Below, piece after piece: positions 52,366-60,786 of a DNA stretch of 64,000 nucleotides. The notes below the pieces were generated by a model, which was not told the origin of the DNA, ran no database searches, and saw only the letters and a program-made list of their open reading frames with translations. The position numbers and the translations under genes are program-made. Each line of letters begins with the position of its first letter. The first letter of the stretch is position 1. The stretch comes from Vibrio sp. STUT-A11 (lineage in GTDB: Bacteria > Pseudomonadota > Gammaproteobacteria > Enterobacterales > Vibrionaceae). The stretch spans positions 2,108,001-2,172,000 of the forward strand of contig NZ_AP026763.1 in NCBI RefSeq assembly GCF_026000435.1. The letters are read 5' to 3'.

Positions 52366-52902
52366 TTATTGTCTTTGAAAAAATAACGTTATGGTCCCTA
52401 CTTCGACACCAAACTTCTTAATTTTAGTCAGGTTAAAAACGTGTCTGTCATCCTGACGATAAAGCCAGTCATCAAAAGTAACAGTAAAAGTGTCATCATC
52501 TACTTTTAACTCAAAATCATATTGCCACTGCAATGCATTACCTCGCTCTTGACCAGTTGCCACGCCAATAATATCGTCTGCTTTTCCCTGATAACGGTTA
52601 TTTTCCAGCTTGTTAATCACCCATATTCGTTGGTCTAGCTCGCCATCTTCGAATACGAAATCCTCCACTAGCGTCAACTTATTGCCTTTTACAGTGCCAA
52701 CAATATCCACTTCGAAGCGTCTGGTTTGCTTATCGGTATAGTCTTGAACCATCCCCCACGCTTTCACATTGCCCTCAAAGTAACCAAACAGATCAAAACT
52801 AGGCTTGCTGGTCTGATAATTGTCTATGTCTGCTGAGCATGAGCTTAGAAAAATGGTAACGATGCTAACCGTCACAATGATTAAACGATTGAAAACATTC
52901 AT
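52366..52902 (-). CDS. DUF3833 lipoprotein
   Basis: Probable outer-membrane or periplasmic lipoprotein of 178 residues, signal ending LSSCSAD (Cys22). The body is beta-rich, with repeated F.GNV.AWG..., FV.EDGE..QR.W, GKADDIIGVA and W.YD.EL patterns of DUF3833, suggesting a lipocalin-like barrel; that fold is inference. It is the last gene of the eight-gene operon and overlaps the previous gene by 4 bp. Confidence 0.82.
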   Translation of the reverse strand: MNVFNRLIIVTVSIVTIFLSSCSADIDNYQTSKPSFDLFGYFEGNVKAWGMVQDYTDKQTRRFEVDIVGTVKGNKLTLVEDFVFEDGELDQRIWVINKLENNRYQGKADDIIGVATGQERGNALQWQYDFELKVDDDTFTVTFDDWLYRQDDRHVFNLTKIKKFGVEVGTITLFFQRQ

Positions 52903-53495
52903 TGCCTTACCTGTCCTATTAGTTGTTTACGAAGCTTCGGGAACTCAGTTTTTGGTGACAACCAAATGGAGAGAAAAGCATCATTCAATCCCTCATCTTC
53001 AACATAACCCACAGTTTTAGAGGCGCTGTCCCCGGATTGACGATAAAGAAGCTGCCCCGCTTTCCCGTCTGTCACGTAAGCAAGCTCATCGCCTTTCTTT
53101 ATATTCGGGTACATCTTATTGAGCTCAGAAAGCCATTGTTGACGTCGCTGCTTATTCACACCGAGCTTTTGCCATTGTTCGTCCGTTACCTCAAGCAGCT
53201 GTTGCTTAGTGACGTCACGCTGATAATAAATTTCGAGCGCAATTGGATGAGGAGAGACATCAGCACTAACCTGATAGCGTCCTTCCGGCGCCCTTAAACG
53301 TGACTCATAAATATCAAAGATAAACCAAGTCAACTTTGCTTCACCGACCGTTTTCCATTGACGCCATTGCGCTGTATTCACATGGGCGGTATGGGCACCC
53401 GCACTCTGTGCATACAGCGGAATCGGCAAAATGAGTCCAGAAAGGAGTAACACGCTAATTAGATTCTTGGTTAACTTTCCCTGTAAGCTTTTCAT
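52899..53495 (-). CDS. Chalcone isomerase-like periplasmic protein
   Basis: Exported protein of about 198 residues with signal peptide (MKSLQGKLTKNLISVLLLSG..., cleavage near PLYAQSA). The domain resembles the bacterial chalcone-isomerase-like family: WKTVGEAKLTWFIFDIYESRLRAPEG, IALEIYYQRDV, and a C-terminal FLSIWLSPKTEFPKLRKQL. Members probably bind fatty acids rather than chalcones. ATG 53495 was chosen since AGGG is 9 nt upstream; ATG 53501 is too close to it. Overlaps the DUF2878 gene by about 40 bp. Confidence 0.78.
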   Translation of the reverse strand: MKSLQGKLTKNLISVLLLSGLILPIPLYAQSAGAHTAHVNTAQWRQWKTVGEAKLTWFIFDIYESRLRAPEGRYQVSADVSPHPIALEIYYQRDVTKQQLLEVTDEQWQKLGVNKQRRQQWLSELNKMYPNIKKGDELAYVTDGKAGQLLYRQSGDSASKTVGYVEDEGLNDAFLSIWLSPKTEFPKLRKQLIGQVRQ

Positions 53496-53967
53496 TTCCA
53501 TACACCCTAAGTATCAGTAGCGTTACGACGCACCATTCCACGAATAAAACCATCAGTGTGAAAAAGACATCGTAACCAAAATCAACTGCTTGGAGTTTGT
53601 AACCAGCGAAATAACTCGCTGATCCCCCAATGCCGCCTATTACTGATACGTAAGTTTTGGGGAAACGATACAAAACTGGCTTAAGCTGGTAGGCATACCA
53701 GGTAAACATTAGCCACAGGCATAGCAACCACAGTGGCAACCATAAGGTTGGAAAGATCAGAACAGAAAACTGTTGATTTAGGCTATCAAGGGCAAGCCCG
53801 AACACGACAACCACAACGATGGGTTTCAATGCAGCCGCATCGTTCAAGGCACAGTAGGCAATGGTGACCAATGTGAAGCAAAGGGTAAACCATTGCCACT
53901 GATAGGTACCGAGTACCGCTGCAAGCCAGCAAAGTTGAAACCAGGTTGAAGCAAGCAACACTCTCAT
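53455..53967 (-). CDS. DUF2878 integral membrane protein
   Basis: 170-residue membrane protein with about five hydrophobic helices and few charged residues, matching DUF2878. Function unknown. It is always found, as far as I recall, beside Cfa-like and DUF1365 genes in vibrios and relatives, so a role in lipid handling at the inner membrane is plausible. It starts 6 bp after the cfa-like gene. Confidence 0.78.
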   Translation of the reverse strand: MRVLLASTWFQLCWLAAVLGTYQWQWFTLCFTLVTIAYCALNDAAALKPIVVVVVFGLALDSLNQQFSVLIFPTLWLPLWLLCLWLMFTWYAYQLKPVLYRFPKTYVSVIGGIGGSASYFAGYKLQAVDFGYDVFFTLMVLFVEWCVVTLLILRVYGNEKLTGKVNQESN

Positions 53968-53973
53968 GACGAA

Positions 53974-55230
53974 TTAAGGTCGCTGAAAAGTCATGTGCAC
54001 TGTGCTAATGGTTCGTGCTAAAAAACCACCCTCGCAATAACTCATGTAATAACGCCACATTCTAATAAATCGGTCATCATAACCTAGCGCGCGAACTTGT
54101 TTCTCAGCTTGATTAAACCGGCGATGCCACTCATTGAGTGTTTTCGCATAATCGAGGCCGATATCGAACAGGTCTCGTACGACAAGATCACTGTACTTTG
54201 TCGCCGCTTGAGTCAGAGATGTCACTGACGGTAAAAATCCACCTGGAAAAATGTACTTCTGAATAAAATCGACGTTATTGCTGTAATATTCATAACGCTG
54301 ATCGGCAATAGTGATCGCCTGAATAGCCATTAAACCACCGGGTTTCAGCAGTGACTCACACTTCTTAATATAAGACGGCAAAAACGCTTTCCCCACCGCT
54401 TCAATCATCTCTATCGAAACTAACTTGTCATACGTGCCATCAAGGTTTCGATAATCTTCTTTAAGCAAGGTGATTTTATCCGACAAGCCTTTCTCTTCAA
54501 TCTGTTGCTTGGCGTAGGCGTGCTGTTCTTCTGAAATGGTGGTGGTGGTCACCCGACAGCCATACTGCTCAGCCATATAAATCGCCATCGCGCCCCAACC
54601 GGTACCAATCTCAATAACGTGATCGGATGGTTTTAGCTCGATCTGTTGGCAAAGACGATCCATTTTATTGATTTGCGCTTGCTCTAGTGACTCGTTATCT
54701 TGGTGATACAGCGCCGAAGAATAAAGCATGTTGCTATCAAGAAATGATTCATACAGCGCATTGCCGAGATCATAGTGCGCATGAATATTTTTGCGAGAAT
54801 TATCCTGGGAGTTGCGGTTAGCCCAATGGCTGACTTTGTAAAACAACTTGGTTATCCAACTGCCCTGCTCCTCTATTTGATCTAATGCGCGCATGTTTAT
54901 CGCCATTAGCTTCATCAATGCCGTCAGGTCTGGGCTATCCCACCAGCCATCCATGTAAGCCTCACCTGCAGCGATACTGCCGCCTCGTAAAATTCGTGAG
55001 TACAAGCCGGGATGTTTCACCTCAATGGTAGCAACAACAGCCTGACCGTTATACGAACCATCAGGCGCAGAAAACCGTTCACTTCTTTCTGTCGTTTCTG
55101 AATTAAAGCTCTCAATTAAGGTTAAACAACCAAATTCCATTTTTTTCAAACATTGAACGATCACTCTGCGAGCCGCTTTTTGAGTTGTAGTCAGTTCGCA
55201 CGGTAATGTGATTACACTACTATTCAACAT
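53974..55230 (-). CDS. Cyclopropane-fatty-acyl-phospholipid synthase-like methyltransferase
   Basis: SAM-dependent methyltransferase acting on unsaturated acyl chains of membrane phospholipids, 418 residues. SAM motif I is VIEIGTGWGAMAIYMAEQYG (about residue 195). Other CFA-family signatures are HYDLGNALYESFLDSNMLYSSALY (about 150), SIEMIEAVGKAFLPSYIKKC and QAITIADQRYEYY. Whether it makes cyclopropanes or methylates at an allylic site, as in furan fatty acid synthesis, cannot be told. It overlaps the DUF1365 gene by 7 bp. Confidence 0.85.
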   Translation of the reverse strand: MLNSSVITLPCELTTTQKAARRVIVQCLKKMEFGCLTLIESFNSETTERSERFSAPDGSYNGQAVVATIEVKHPGLYSRILRGGSIAAGEAYMDGWWDSPDLTALMKLMAINMRALDQIEEQGSWITKLFYKVSHWANRNSQDNSRKNIHAHYDLGNALYESFLDSNMLYSSALYHQDNESLEQAQINKMDRLCQQIELKPSDHVIEIGTGWGAMAIYMAEQYGCRVTTTTISEEQHAYAKQQIEEKGLSDKITLLKEDYRNLDGTYDKLVSIEMIEAVGKAFLPSYIKKCESLLKPGGLMAIQAITIADQRYEYYSNNVDFIQKYIFPGGFLPSVTSLTQAATKYSDLVVRDLFDIGLDYAKTLNEWHRRFNQAEKQVRALGYDDRFIRMWRYYMSYCEGGFLARTISTVHMTFQRP

Positions 55231-56033
55231 GCAGAATTCTCCTTGTTATTTCTTTTCTTATTTTTCTTTTCTGGCTTTGTATTACTTTCATCTGAGTATT
55301 TAGGATGAGAATAAAAAGGCGCACCTTTTCTCCATAACTTTAATGCGTGCCAGTAAATCCCCAATACCACTTTTACCGTTTGGATAGGAGTCACAACTAA
55401 GCATGTCATCAGGCTTTTGCTTGATAAAACTTTCGCTTTCATCGCCATTGTGGCATCAAAATGTTTATCACCTTTGTGACACTCTAAATGGATATTGAGT
55501 TTGTCGGTCAGCGGTTTAATCTTCCACTGGTATTGTTGGTCAATAGGGTTAAACGGAGAGACATGGAACGCTTTCTCTTGTTTCCAGCCAAATTGCTCAT
55601 CATCCTGATCAGCAGAAACGGCATAATAGTGACGCTCATTCCACGGTGTATTGCTTACTTCAGCCAGCAAATATTTCCATTCACCCTGCTTGTTATAAAC
55701 ATAGTAGAAATTAACCGGACTAAAATAGAGTCCTAAATAGCGCAGGTGACACACCGCAATAACTCGACCATCACATTTCACGCCTGTCAGGCGTTCTAAT
55801 TTGTCTTGTACTGCCTTTTTAAGGCTGCCCTCACCGACATAATCACTGCGCTTAAACCTCGCCCAGTGCCACCAGCGGGTACCGAAACCCCATACTTTAC
55901 TTTCAAGCTCATCAATTTCATCGAGATCAATAGCCGGCATAAATAACGAATAATTCAGTTCATGCGACACGGGCGTGAATCGTCGGTGTCTTACATTGCC
56001 GATAAACAACCGGCTGTTCATCCCGCTAACCAT
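55224..56033 (-). CDS. DUF1365 protein
   Basis: 269-residue protein with the DUF1365 pattern: IGNVRHRRFTPVSHELNYSLFMPAIDLDEI, then LRYLGLYFSPVNFYYVY, then EVSNTPWNERHYYAV and KAFHVSPFNPID. The function is unknown; it co-occurs strongly with flavin amine oxidase-like and Cfa-like genes and may bind or oxidise fatty acyl chains. The C-terminus is lysine-rich (KPEKKNKKRNNKE). No signal peptide. Confidence 0.82.
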   Translation of the reverse strand: MVSGMNSRLFIGNVRHRRFTPVSHELNYSLFMPAIDLDEIDELESKVWGFGTRWWHWARFKRSDYVGEGSLKKAVQDKLERLTGVKCDGRVIAVCHLRYLGLYFSPVNFYYVYNKQGEWKYLLAEVSNTPWNERHYYAVSADQDDEQFGWKQEKAFHVSPFNPIDQQYQWKIKPLTDKLNIHLECHKGDKHFDATMAMKAKVLSSKSLMTCLVVTPIQTVKVVLGIYWHALKLWRKGAPFYSHPKYSDESNTKPEKKNKKRNNKENSAC

Positions 56034-56034
56034 A

Positions 56035-57327
56035 TTACGCCGCCCCTTTCTGTAGAGTAGCCACCGTCTGTTCTCTGGTTTTGTTTCCCAGCGCTTTCAC
56101 CACATCTAATGCGCTACGTACGCCATCTTCGTGAAAGCCGTTGTACCAATAGGCCCCGCAAAACCAAATATTCGAAACACCCTGAATCTCATCCTTCCGC
56201 TGTTGAGCCGCTATAGATTCGGTGGTAAATACCGGATGATCGTAAGTGAACGTGCTTAGAATTTTGCTCGCATCGATTCTGTCTGTACTGTTCAACGTCA
56301 CGCAAAACGTGTGTGTCGCGTCCAAGTGCTGGAGTATATTCATATTGTAGGTCAGCGATGGAAGTCGTCGTCTTTCCCCTTCACATCCTTCTAACAGATA
56401 GTTCCAGGAAGCCCAGGCTGCTTTGCGTTTTGGCAGTAAACTCGAATCAGTGTGTAAAACCACTTCATTCGCTTGATAAGCCATATCACCGAGAATACTT
56501 TGCTCCTCGGCGGTTGGTTCATTGAGTATTCTCATTACCTGATCACTGTGGCAAGCGAAGATTACTTCATCGAACCACTCTGTGGTTCCGTTTACCTGTA
56601 AAAGCACTCGGTCTTTTGTTCGCGTCACACTTTCCACTGGGCTGTTGAGACGGATATTTTGTGCAAACCCTTGAGTCAATGGCGGAATGTAAGCGCGAGA
56701 GCCACCTTTGATCACATACCACTGTGGACGATTCGTCACATCAAGCAAGCCATGATTCAAGAAGAAACGTAAGAAAAACATCAACGGAAATGCACGCATA
56801 TCCGCAAGTGTCGAAGACCAGATCGCCGCGCCCATAGGAAGAATATAGTTATCGGTGAAGAACTGGCTAAACTGGTGCTCATCGAGGAATTCACCAAGCG
56901 TTTGCATGTTTGTCGGTTCTTTGCCTGCAAACGATTTTGCTAACTTATTAAAGCGAAGGATCTCAAAAATAAAACGATAGAACTTTGGATTTACCCAATT
57001 GCGCTTTTGCGCGAACAGTGTCGAAATCGTATGACCGTTGTACTCTAACCCGTTACCCTTGTTGCGGACGCTAAAGCTCATTTGAGTTGGTATACCTTCT
57101 ACGCCAATTTCATTCATCATCTTGATAAAATTTGGATAGGTACGGTCGTTATAAACGATAAAACCAGTGTCAATGGCATAGTCTTTTTCATCAACAGTGA
57201 CATCAACGGTTGCGGTGTGCCCACCGATGTAATCATTCGCTTCAAATAAAGTGATGTCATGGTCTTTGTGCAAGTAATAACCGCATGTCAGTCCGGATAT
57301 CCCAGTGCCTATAATTGCAATTTTCAT
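56035..57327 (-). CDS. FAD-dependent amine oxidase-like oxidoreductase
   Basis: 430-residue flavoprotein of the COG2907 type. The N-terminal FAD-binding motif is IGTGISGLTCGYYL (residues 5-18), followed by the Glu in LFEANDYIGGHTATVD. The C-terminal FAD segment is NIWFCGAYWYNGFHEDGVRSAL. Its position with DUF1365 and Cfa-like genes suggests a desaturase or oxidase acting on lipid acyl chains rather than on amines; this is inference. AAGGAAG precedes the ATG. Confidence 0.82.
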   Translation of the reverse strand: MKIAIIGTGISGLTCGYYLHKDHDITLFEANDYIGGHTATVDVTVDEKDYAIDTGFIVYNDRTYPNFIKMMNEIGVEGIPTQMSFSVRNKGNGLEYNGHTISTLFAQKRNWVNPKFYRFIFEILRFNKLAKSFAGKEPTNMQTLGEFLDEHQFSQFFTDNYILPMGAAIWSSTLADMRAFPLMFFLRFFLNHGLLDVTNRPQWYVIKGGSRAYIPPLTQGFAQNIRLNSPVESVTRTKDRVLLQVNGTTEWFDEVIFACHSDQVMRILNEPTAEEQSILGDMAYQANEVVLHTDSSLLPKRKAAWASWNYLLEGCEGERRRLPSLTYNMNILQHLDATHTFCVTLNSTDRIDASKILSTFTYDHPVFTTESIAAQQRKDEIQGVSNIWFCGAYWYNGFHEDGVRSALDVVKALGNKTREQTVATLQKGAA

Positions 57328-57340
57328 ATTTTCTTCCTTT

Positions 57341-58066
57341 TTACGACACGAGTTTACGCATTAAGCGGGCTTGCCAGCGGTATGGAAACAACGAAATGAA
57401 GCGAAGAATGCTGGTAAACCTCGCAGGAAAATAGATGTGACTTTTGTTTGCTGAAAGCTGCTTCCTGATCGAATCAGAGGCTTGCTTGACAGAAATGATC
57501 ATCGGCATTTCAAAGGTGTTTTTGTCGGTCAACGGCGTCTCGACAAAACCAGGAAAAACCGTCACCACTTGTATGCCTTTCTTGGCGACATCTAACGCTA
57601 AAGTACGCGCGAAATAACTGACTGCAGCTTTTGACGCGCCATAGGCTTCCGCTCTCGGTAGCGCGACTTCCGACGCAATCGACCCCACGATCACGATGCG
57701 GTGACCTGGCTCAAAATAGGTCTGGCAGGCTTCGACGCAGTTTGCTACGCCGATAACATTAACGTTCATTACCCGCGCCAAAAGTTTCGCGTCAACGTGG
57801 CCATTGTCCATGTACTCACAATCACCCGCGTTGAAAAACCAGGTGTCTGGAACAAAGCTAAGTGAAGACAGGGCCTGCATGGTTTCTTCGTAACTCGTTA
57901 CGTCAAAGCGAAGCGTTTCTATCAGCGAAGAATGTTTACTTAACTCATCAAGTACACTTTCGTTACGCCCGCAAGCGATCACGCGCCAACCTGAATCTGC
58001 GTAATCGAGGGCAAGCTGCTTGCCAATTCCTGATGTCGCACCAGTAATCAAAATATACCCACTCAT
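57341..58066 (-). CDS. Short-chain dehydrogenase/reductase
   Basis: Classical SDR of 241 residues. Cofactor motif TGATSGIGKQLA (residues 8-19), NNAG replaced by FNAG (WFFNAGDC), catalytic Ser in IVGSIASE and YGASKAAV (Tyr and Lys, near residue 142). Substrate unknown. It overlaps the NTF2-like gene by 4 bp. Confidence 0.88.
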   Translation of the reverse strand: MSGYILITGATSGIGKQLALDYADSGWRVIACGRNESVLDELSKHSSLIETLRFDVTSYEETMQALSSLSFVPDTWFFNAGDCEYMDNGHVDAKLLARVMNVNVIGVANCVEACQTYFEPGHRIVIVGSIASEVALPRAEAYGASKAAVSYFARTLALDVAKKGIQVVTVFPGFVETPLTDKNTFEMPMIISVKQASDSIRKQLSANKSHIYFPARFTSILRFISLFPYRWQARLMRKLVS

Positions 58067-58482
58067 TGTCCGATCCTCTGCTTTACCATTTTTACCACTG
58101 CTCCAAGTAGCGGTAGGTTTTCATAAAGCATTTCTCCGAGATCGAAGTAATCTCGGTGGTAGATGACTTGACCGTCAGAGAACTTAAGATGAGACGCACC
58201 GTTAACCGTAATGGGTGAACCGTTTTGCAGTTTGGGATGAAGTAGTTCCATGGTCCAGGTAATAAAGCCGCTTTCTCCTACCTGTTGGTGCTCATGAATA
58301 TCAAAGTCGCAGCGGATAACATTGGTGTAGAGTGACTGGAAGTATCGGTAGAGCGCAATCCTACCCTCCAAACGATGGGCTGCGTCTTCAAACACCACGT
58401 CAGGGTGATATACTTCTTCGAGCAGATGTAGATTCTCTTTGCTGAGCTGCTGGTAAACATCGACGACAGACCGTATTTCCAT
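58063..58482 (-). CDS. NTF2-like (SnoaL-type) protein
   Basis: 139-residue cone-shaped-barrel protein, first gene of the operon. Pattern VDVYQQLSKENLHLLEEVYHPDVVFEDAAHRLEGR...DFDIHEH...WTMELLHP fits the SnoaL-like NTF2 family; such proteins may be isomerases or binding proteins. The start at 58482 (MEIRSVV) has GGAG at 8-nt spacing. Two inverted-repeat operators lie 35-105 bp upstream. Confidence 0.82.
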   Translation of the reverse strand: MEIRSVVDVYQQLSKENLHLLEEVYHPDVVFEDAAHRLEGRIALYRYFQSLYTNVIRCDFDIHEHQQVGESGFITWTMELLHPKLQNGSPITVNGASHLKFSDGQVIYHRDYFDLGEMLYENLPLLGAVVKMVKQRIGQ

Positions 58483-58516
58483 TTCGTTGCTCCTACGACG
58501 CACCTTAAATTACAAA

Positions 58517-58545
58517 TGTTGTACAAAAATATCATACGTACAACA
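58517..58545. promoter_or_regulatory. LitR/MerR-type operator 1
   Basis: A perfect 8-bp inverted repeat TGTTGTAC (58517-58524) / GTACAACA (58538-58545) has a 13-bp spacer. The TGTACA core resembles the bipartite motif reported for B12-dependent light-sensing LitR/PplR regulators. Confidence 0.6.
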
Positions 58546-58562
58546 TAGACTAATCAATCAAA

Positions 58563-58588
58563 GTTGTACAAAAAATATTTTGTATAAC
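58563..58588. promoter_or_regulatory. LitR/MerR-type operator 2
   Basis: GTTGTACAAAA / TTTTGTATAAC form an 11-bp inverted repeat with one mismatch and spacer AATA. Same TTGTACA core as operator 1, 18 bp further upstream. Confidence 0.6.
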
Positions 58589-58641
58589 TTTGTTTCACTA
58601 GATTAAATACGTGATTAAGGAGGATAGCGATCAGGCAGACG

Positions 58642-58672
58642 AAAAAAAGGCTTGGTAAAAACCAAGCCTTTT
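58642..58672 (-). terminator. Intrinsic terminator of htpX
   Basis: A 12-bp perfect stem (AAAAGGCTTGGT / ACCAAGCCTTTT, 4-nt loop) is followed on the minus strand by further Ts, giving seven in a row. Confidence 0.92.
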
Positions 58673-58687
58673 CAGAAAATTATTCGA

Positions 58688-59557
58688 TTAGTACTGTTGA
58701 TTGCGCAGAGCGTTAATACGCTTGTCGAGTGGTGGGTGGCTCATTAATAGCTCTGTCAAAGACTGCTTACCGTTGATACCAAACGCCATCATTGTGCCAT
58801 CTAACTTCGATTCCTGGCTCATTTTCAAACGCTCAAGAGCGGCAATCATTTTCTCTTTGCCGACCAGACTAGCGGCACCTGCGTCTGCATGGAACTCACG
58901 GTGACGGCTGTACCACATGGTGATGAAACTTGCTAAGAAACCGAACACCAGTTCCAGCACCATAGAGACACCAAAATACACCATCATGTTTGAACCCTGA
59001 CCTTCTTCTTCATCATTAGACGCCACAATGTTGGCGATAAAACGGGACAAGAAGATCACGAACGTGTTCACCACACCTTGCATCAGGGTCATTGTGACCA
59101 TGTCACCATTGGCAATATGGCTCACCTCGTGTGCCAACACAGCTTCGGCTTCATCACGAGTCATGTTATGTAACAGACCCGTAGAAACCGCAACCAAAGA
59201 GTCATCACGCTTTGCACCTGTCGCGAAGGCATTTATATCTGGTGAATCATAAATTGCCACCGTTGGCATACCGATCCCTGCTTGCTGAGCCTGACGGCCT
59301 ACTGTCTCCAACAACCAATGCTCTGTTTCGTTGCGTGGACTCTCGATAACCATACCGCCGACTGAACGCAGCGCCATGCCTTTTGACATCATTAATGAAA
59401 TGAGTGCACCACCAAAGCCAAAGACAGCAGCCATAACTAACAGGCCAGACAGACTGCCCGGCTGCATTCCAGTTGTAGCGTAAACAATATTCAGAACAAC
59501 ACTAAGTACTAGCACGACGGCCAGGTTAGTTGCCAGGAATAACATAACTCGCTTCAT
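58688..59557 (-). CDS. htpX: Membrane protease HtpX
   Basis: Inner-membrane zinc metalloprotease for misfolded membrane proteins, 289 residues. Two N-terminal helices (about 4-25 and 33-55) are followed by the HExxH motif LAHEVSHIANGD near residue 143, two further helices (about 155-175 and 195-220), and the third ligand in the REFHADAGAASLVGK region (about 222). Monocistronic. Confidence 0.96.
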   Translation of the reverse strand: MKRVMLFLATNLAVVLVLSVVLNIVYATTGMQPGSLSGLLVMAAVFGFGGALISLMMSKGMALRSVGGMVIESPRNETEHWLLETVGRQAQQAGIGMPTVAIYDSPDINAFATGAKRDDSLVAVSTGLLHNMTRDEAEAVLAHEVSHIANGDMVTMTLMQGVVNTFVIFLSRFIANIVASNDEEEGQGSNMMVYFGVSMVLELVFGFLASFITMWYSRHREFHADAGAASLVGKEKMIAALERLKMSQESKLDGTMMAFGINGKQSLTELLMSHPPLDKRINALRNQQY

Positions 59558-59873
59558 TACTTTTCTCCGAGGAAGCTTATTGTTGTAAAAGCCGATCCCA
59601 TTTGGTTTCGTGCTCCGTTGCGTTATAGATATAGTCTATCGATGTTAAAAACAAGGTTAAGCAATAAATTGCAACATTTGTTTTCTCAGCTGAAATAAAT
59701 CGTAAATTTTTATAGTCTAAAAACAGTATTTTAGACTAGGTTTAGACTTTGGTCTTATTGTCCCGTTGAATGAGCGTGCTAAATTCAACTCAGATGAACG
59801 AAAACCGAGCTTACACTGAACGCTTAGCAAAGCCGAGTAGCTCAAAGATTCCATGTCTTGAGGGAAAAAAATC
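59558..59873. other. Divergent intergenic region htpX / small ORF
   Basis: 316 bp without a gene. The only structured element is the AGTCTAAA repeat set at 59714-59748. Confidence 0.5.
59714..59748. promoter_or_regulatory. Operator-like AGTCTAAA repeat triplet
   Basis: AGTCTAAAA (59714-59722) and TTTTAGACT (59729-59737) form a perfect 9-bp inverted repeat. A third half-site TTTAGACT follows at 59741-59748, 11 bp (one helical turn) from the second. The regulator is not known to me. Confidence 0.5.
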
Positions 59874-60041
59874 ATGGTAGAAACGAACGACTATCAAATG
59901 GCTATCGATTTACTACGTTGCCACCTAGGTATCTCAGAGGACGAGGCAAAGCAACAACTTGGTATTTCGACTGATGATCATATGGCTAATCGTATTGCAG
60001 AAACGCAACACGCATTGATGGGACTCGGTAACGACAAGTAA
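59874..60041 (+). CDS. Possible small protein, 55 residues
   Basis: An unrecognised ORF starting MVETNDYQMAIDLLRC and ending GLGNDK. It has GAGGG 9 nt before the ATG and a perfect terminator 23 bp after the stop. Composition is soluble and helical, with a repeated LGIS element (residues 18-21 and 29-32) like a short helix-turn-helix or UBA-like fold; that is speculative. Divergent from htpX, convergent with the bio operon. Confidence 0.6.
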   Translation: MVETNDYQMAIDLLRCHLGISEDEAKQQLGISTDDHMANRIAETQHALMGLGNDK

Positions 60042-60064
60042 TCCTCGTAAGGTTAACGAATAAA

Positions 60065-60096
60065 GAAAGGGCTGCGTTGTGCAGCCCTTTCGTTTT
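60065..60096. terminator. Bidirectional terminator between the small ORF and bioD
   Basis: An 11-bp perfect stem (GAAAGGGCTGC / GCAGCCCTTTC, loop GTTGT) is followed by GTTTTT on the plus strand. Confidence 0.9.
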
Positions 60097-60102
60097 TCTG
60101 TT

Positions 60103-60786
60103 TTAGCGTTGAAGCAGAGGATCGATGTTAATGTATTTACCGAGCTCTTTGCGCTTAGCACTTGGGACATACGGAATTTCACCTAATTTAGGCACACCTA
60201 AACGGGTTTCCAGCATTTCGATGATGTCCGCATAATGCTCCGTACCCGGGTTCACGCGATTTGCTACCCATCCAACAAGGTTCAATCCATCGGCTCGAAT
60301 TGCCTCTGCTGTTAAAAATGCATGGCTCAAACAACCCAGTTTAATACCAACAACCAAAACAACTGGAAGCTGCTCTTGTTTAACCCAAGTAGAAAGATTG
60401 TCTGTATCCGAAACGGGGACGCGCCATCCCCCCGCACCTTCAACCAATACGACGTCAGCCTGAGATTTATGCTGAGCCAGTTTTTCACTTAAAACGTCGT
60501 ATTTAATCTCAACATCTTCATGTTTCGCGGCGATATGCGGCGAAGTCGGAAGCTCCAGTGCATACGGATTTATATCGTCGTAAACCACTTCTAGAGTTGC
60601 AGCCTTTTGTAAATGCAACGCATCTGAATTACGCCAGCCTTGCTCTGTCTTTTCGCTGCCTGCCGCTACTGGCTTATAACCAATGGTGTTTAACCCTTTT
60701 GCCGCTAACGCTTGCAGAATGGCTTTAGACGCTACCGTTTTTCCTACATCAGTATCCGTACCAGCAATAAAAAAAGCATCAATCAT
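60103..60786 (-). CDS. bioD: Dethiobiotin synthetase
   Basis: ATP-dependent ring closure of DAPA with CO2 to dethiobiotin. P-loop GTDTDVGKT (about residues 8-16), the second motif VLVEGAGGWRVPVSD near residue 105. 227 residues, starting at MIDAFFIAGTDTD (60786), which overlaps the bioC stop by 4 bp. Last gene of bioBFCD. Confidence 0.95.
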   Translation of the reverse strand: MIDAFFIAGTDTDVGKTVASKAILQALAAKGLNTIGYKPVAAGSEKTEQGWRNSDALHLQKAATLEVVYDDINPYALELPTSPHIAAKHEDVEIKYDVLSEKLAQHKSQADVVLVEGAGGWRVPVSDTDNLSTWVKQEQLPVVLVVGIKLGCLSHAFLTAEAIRADGLNLVGWVANRVNPGTEHYADIIEMLETRLGVPKLGEIPYVPSAKRKELGKYINIDPLLQR

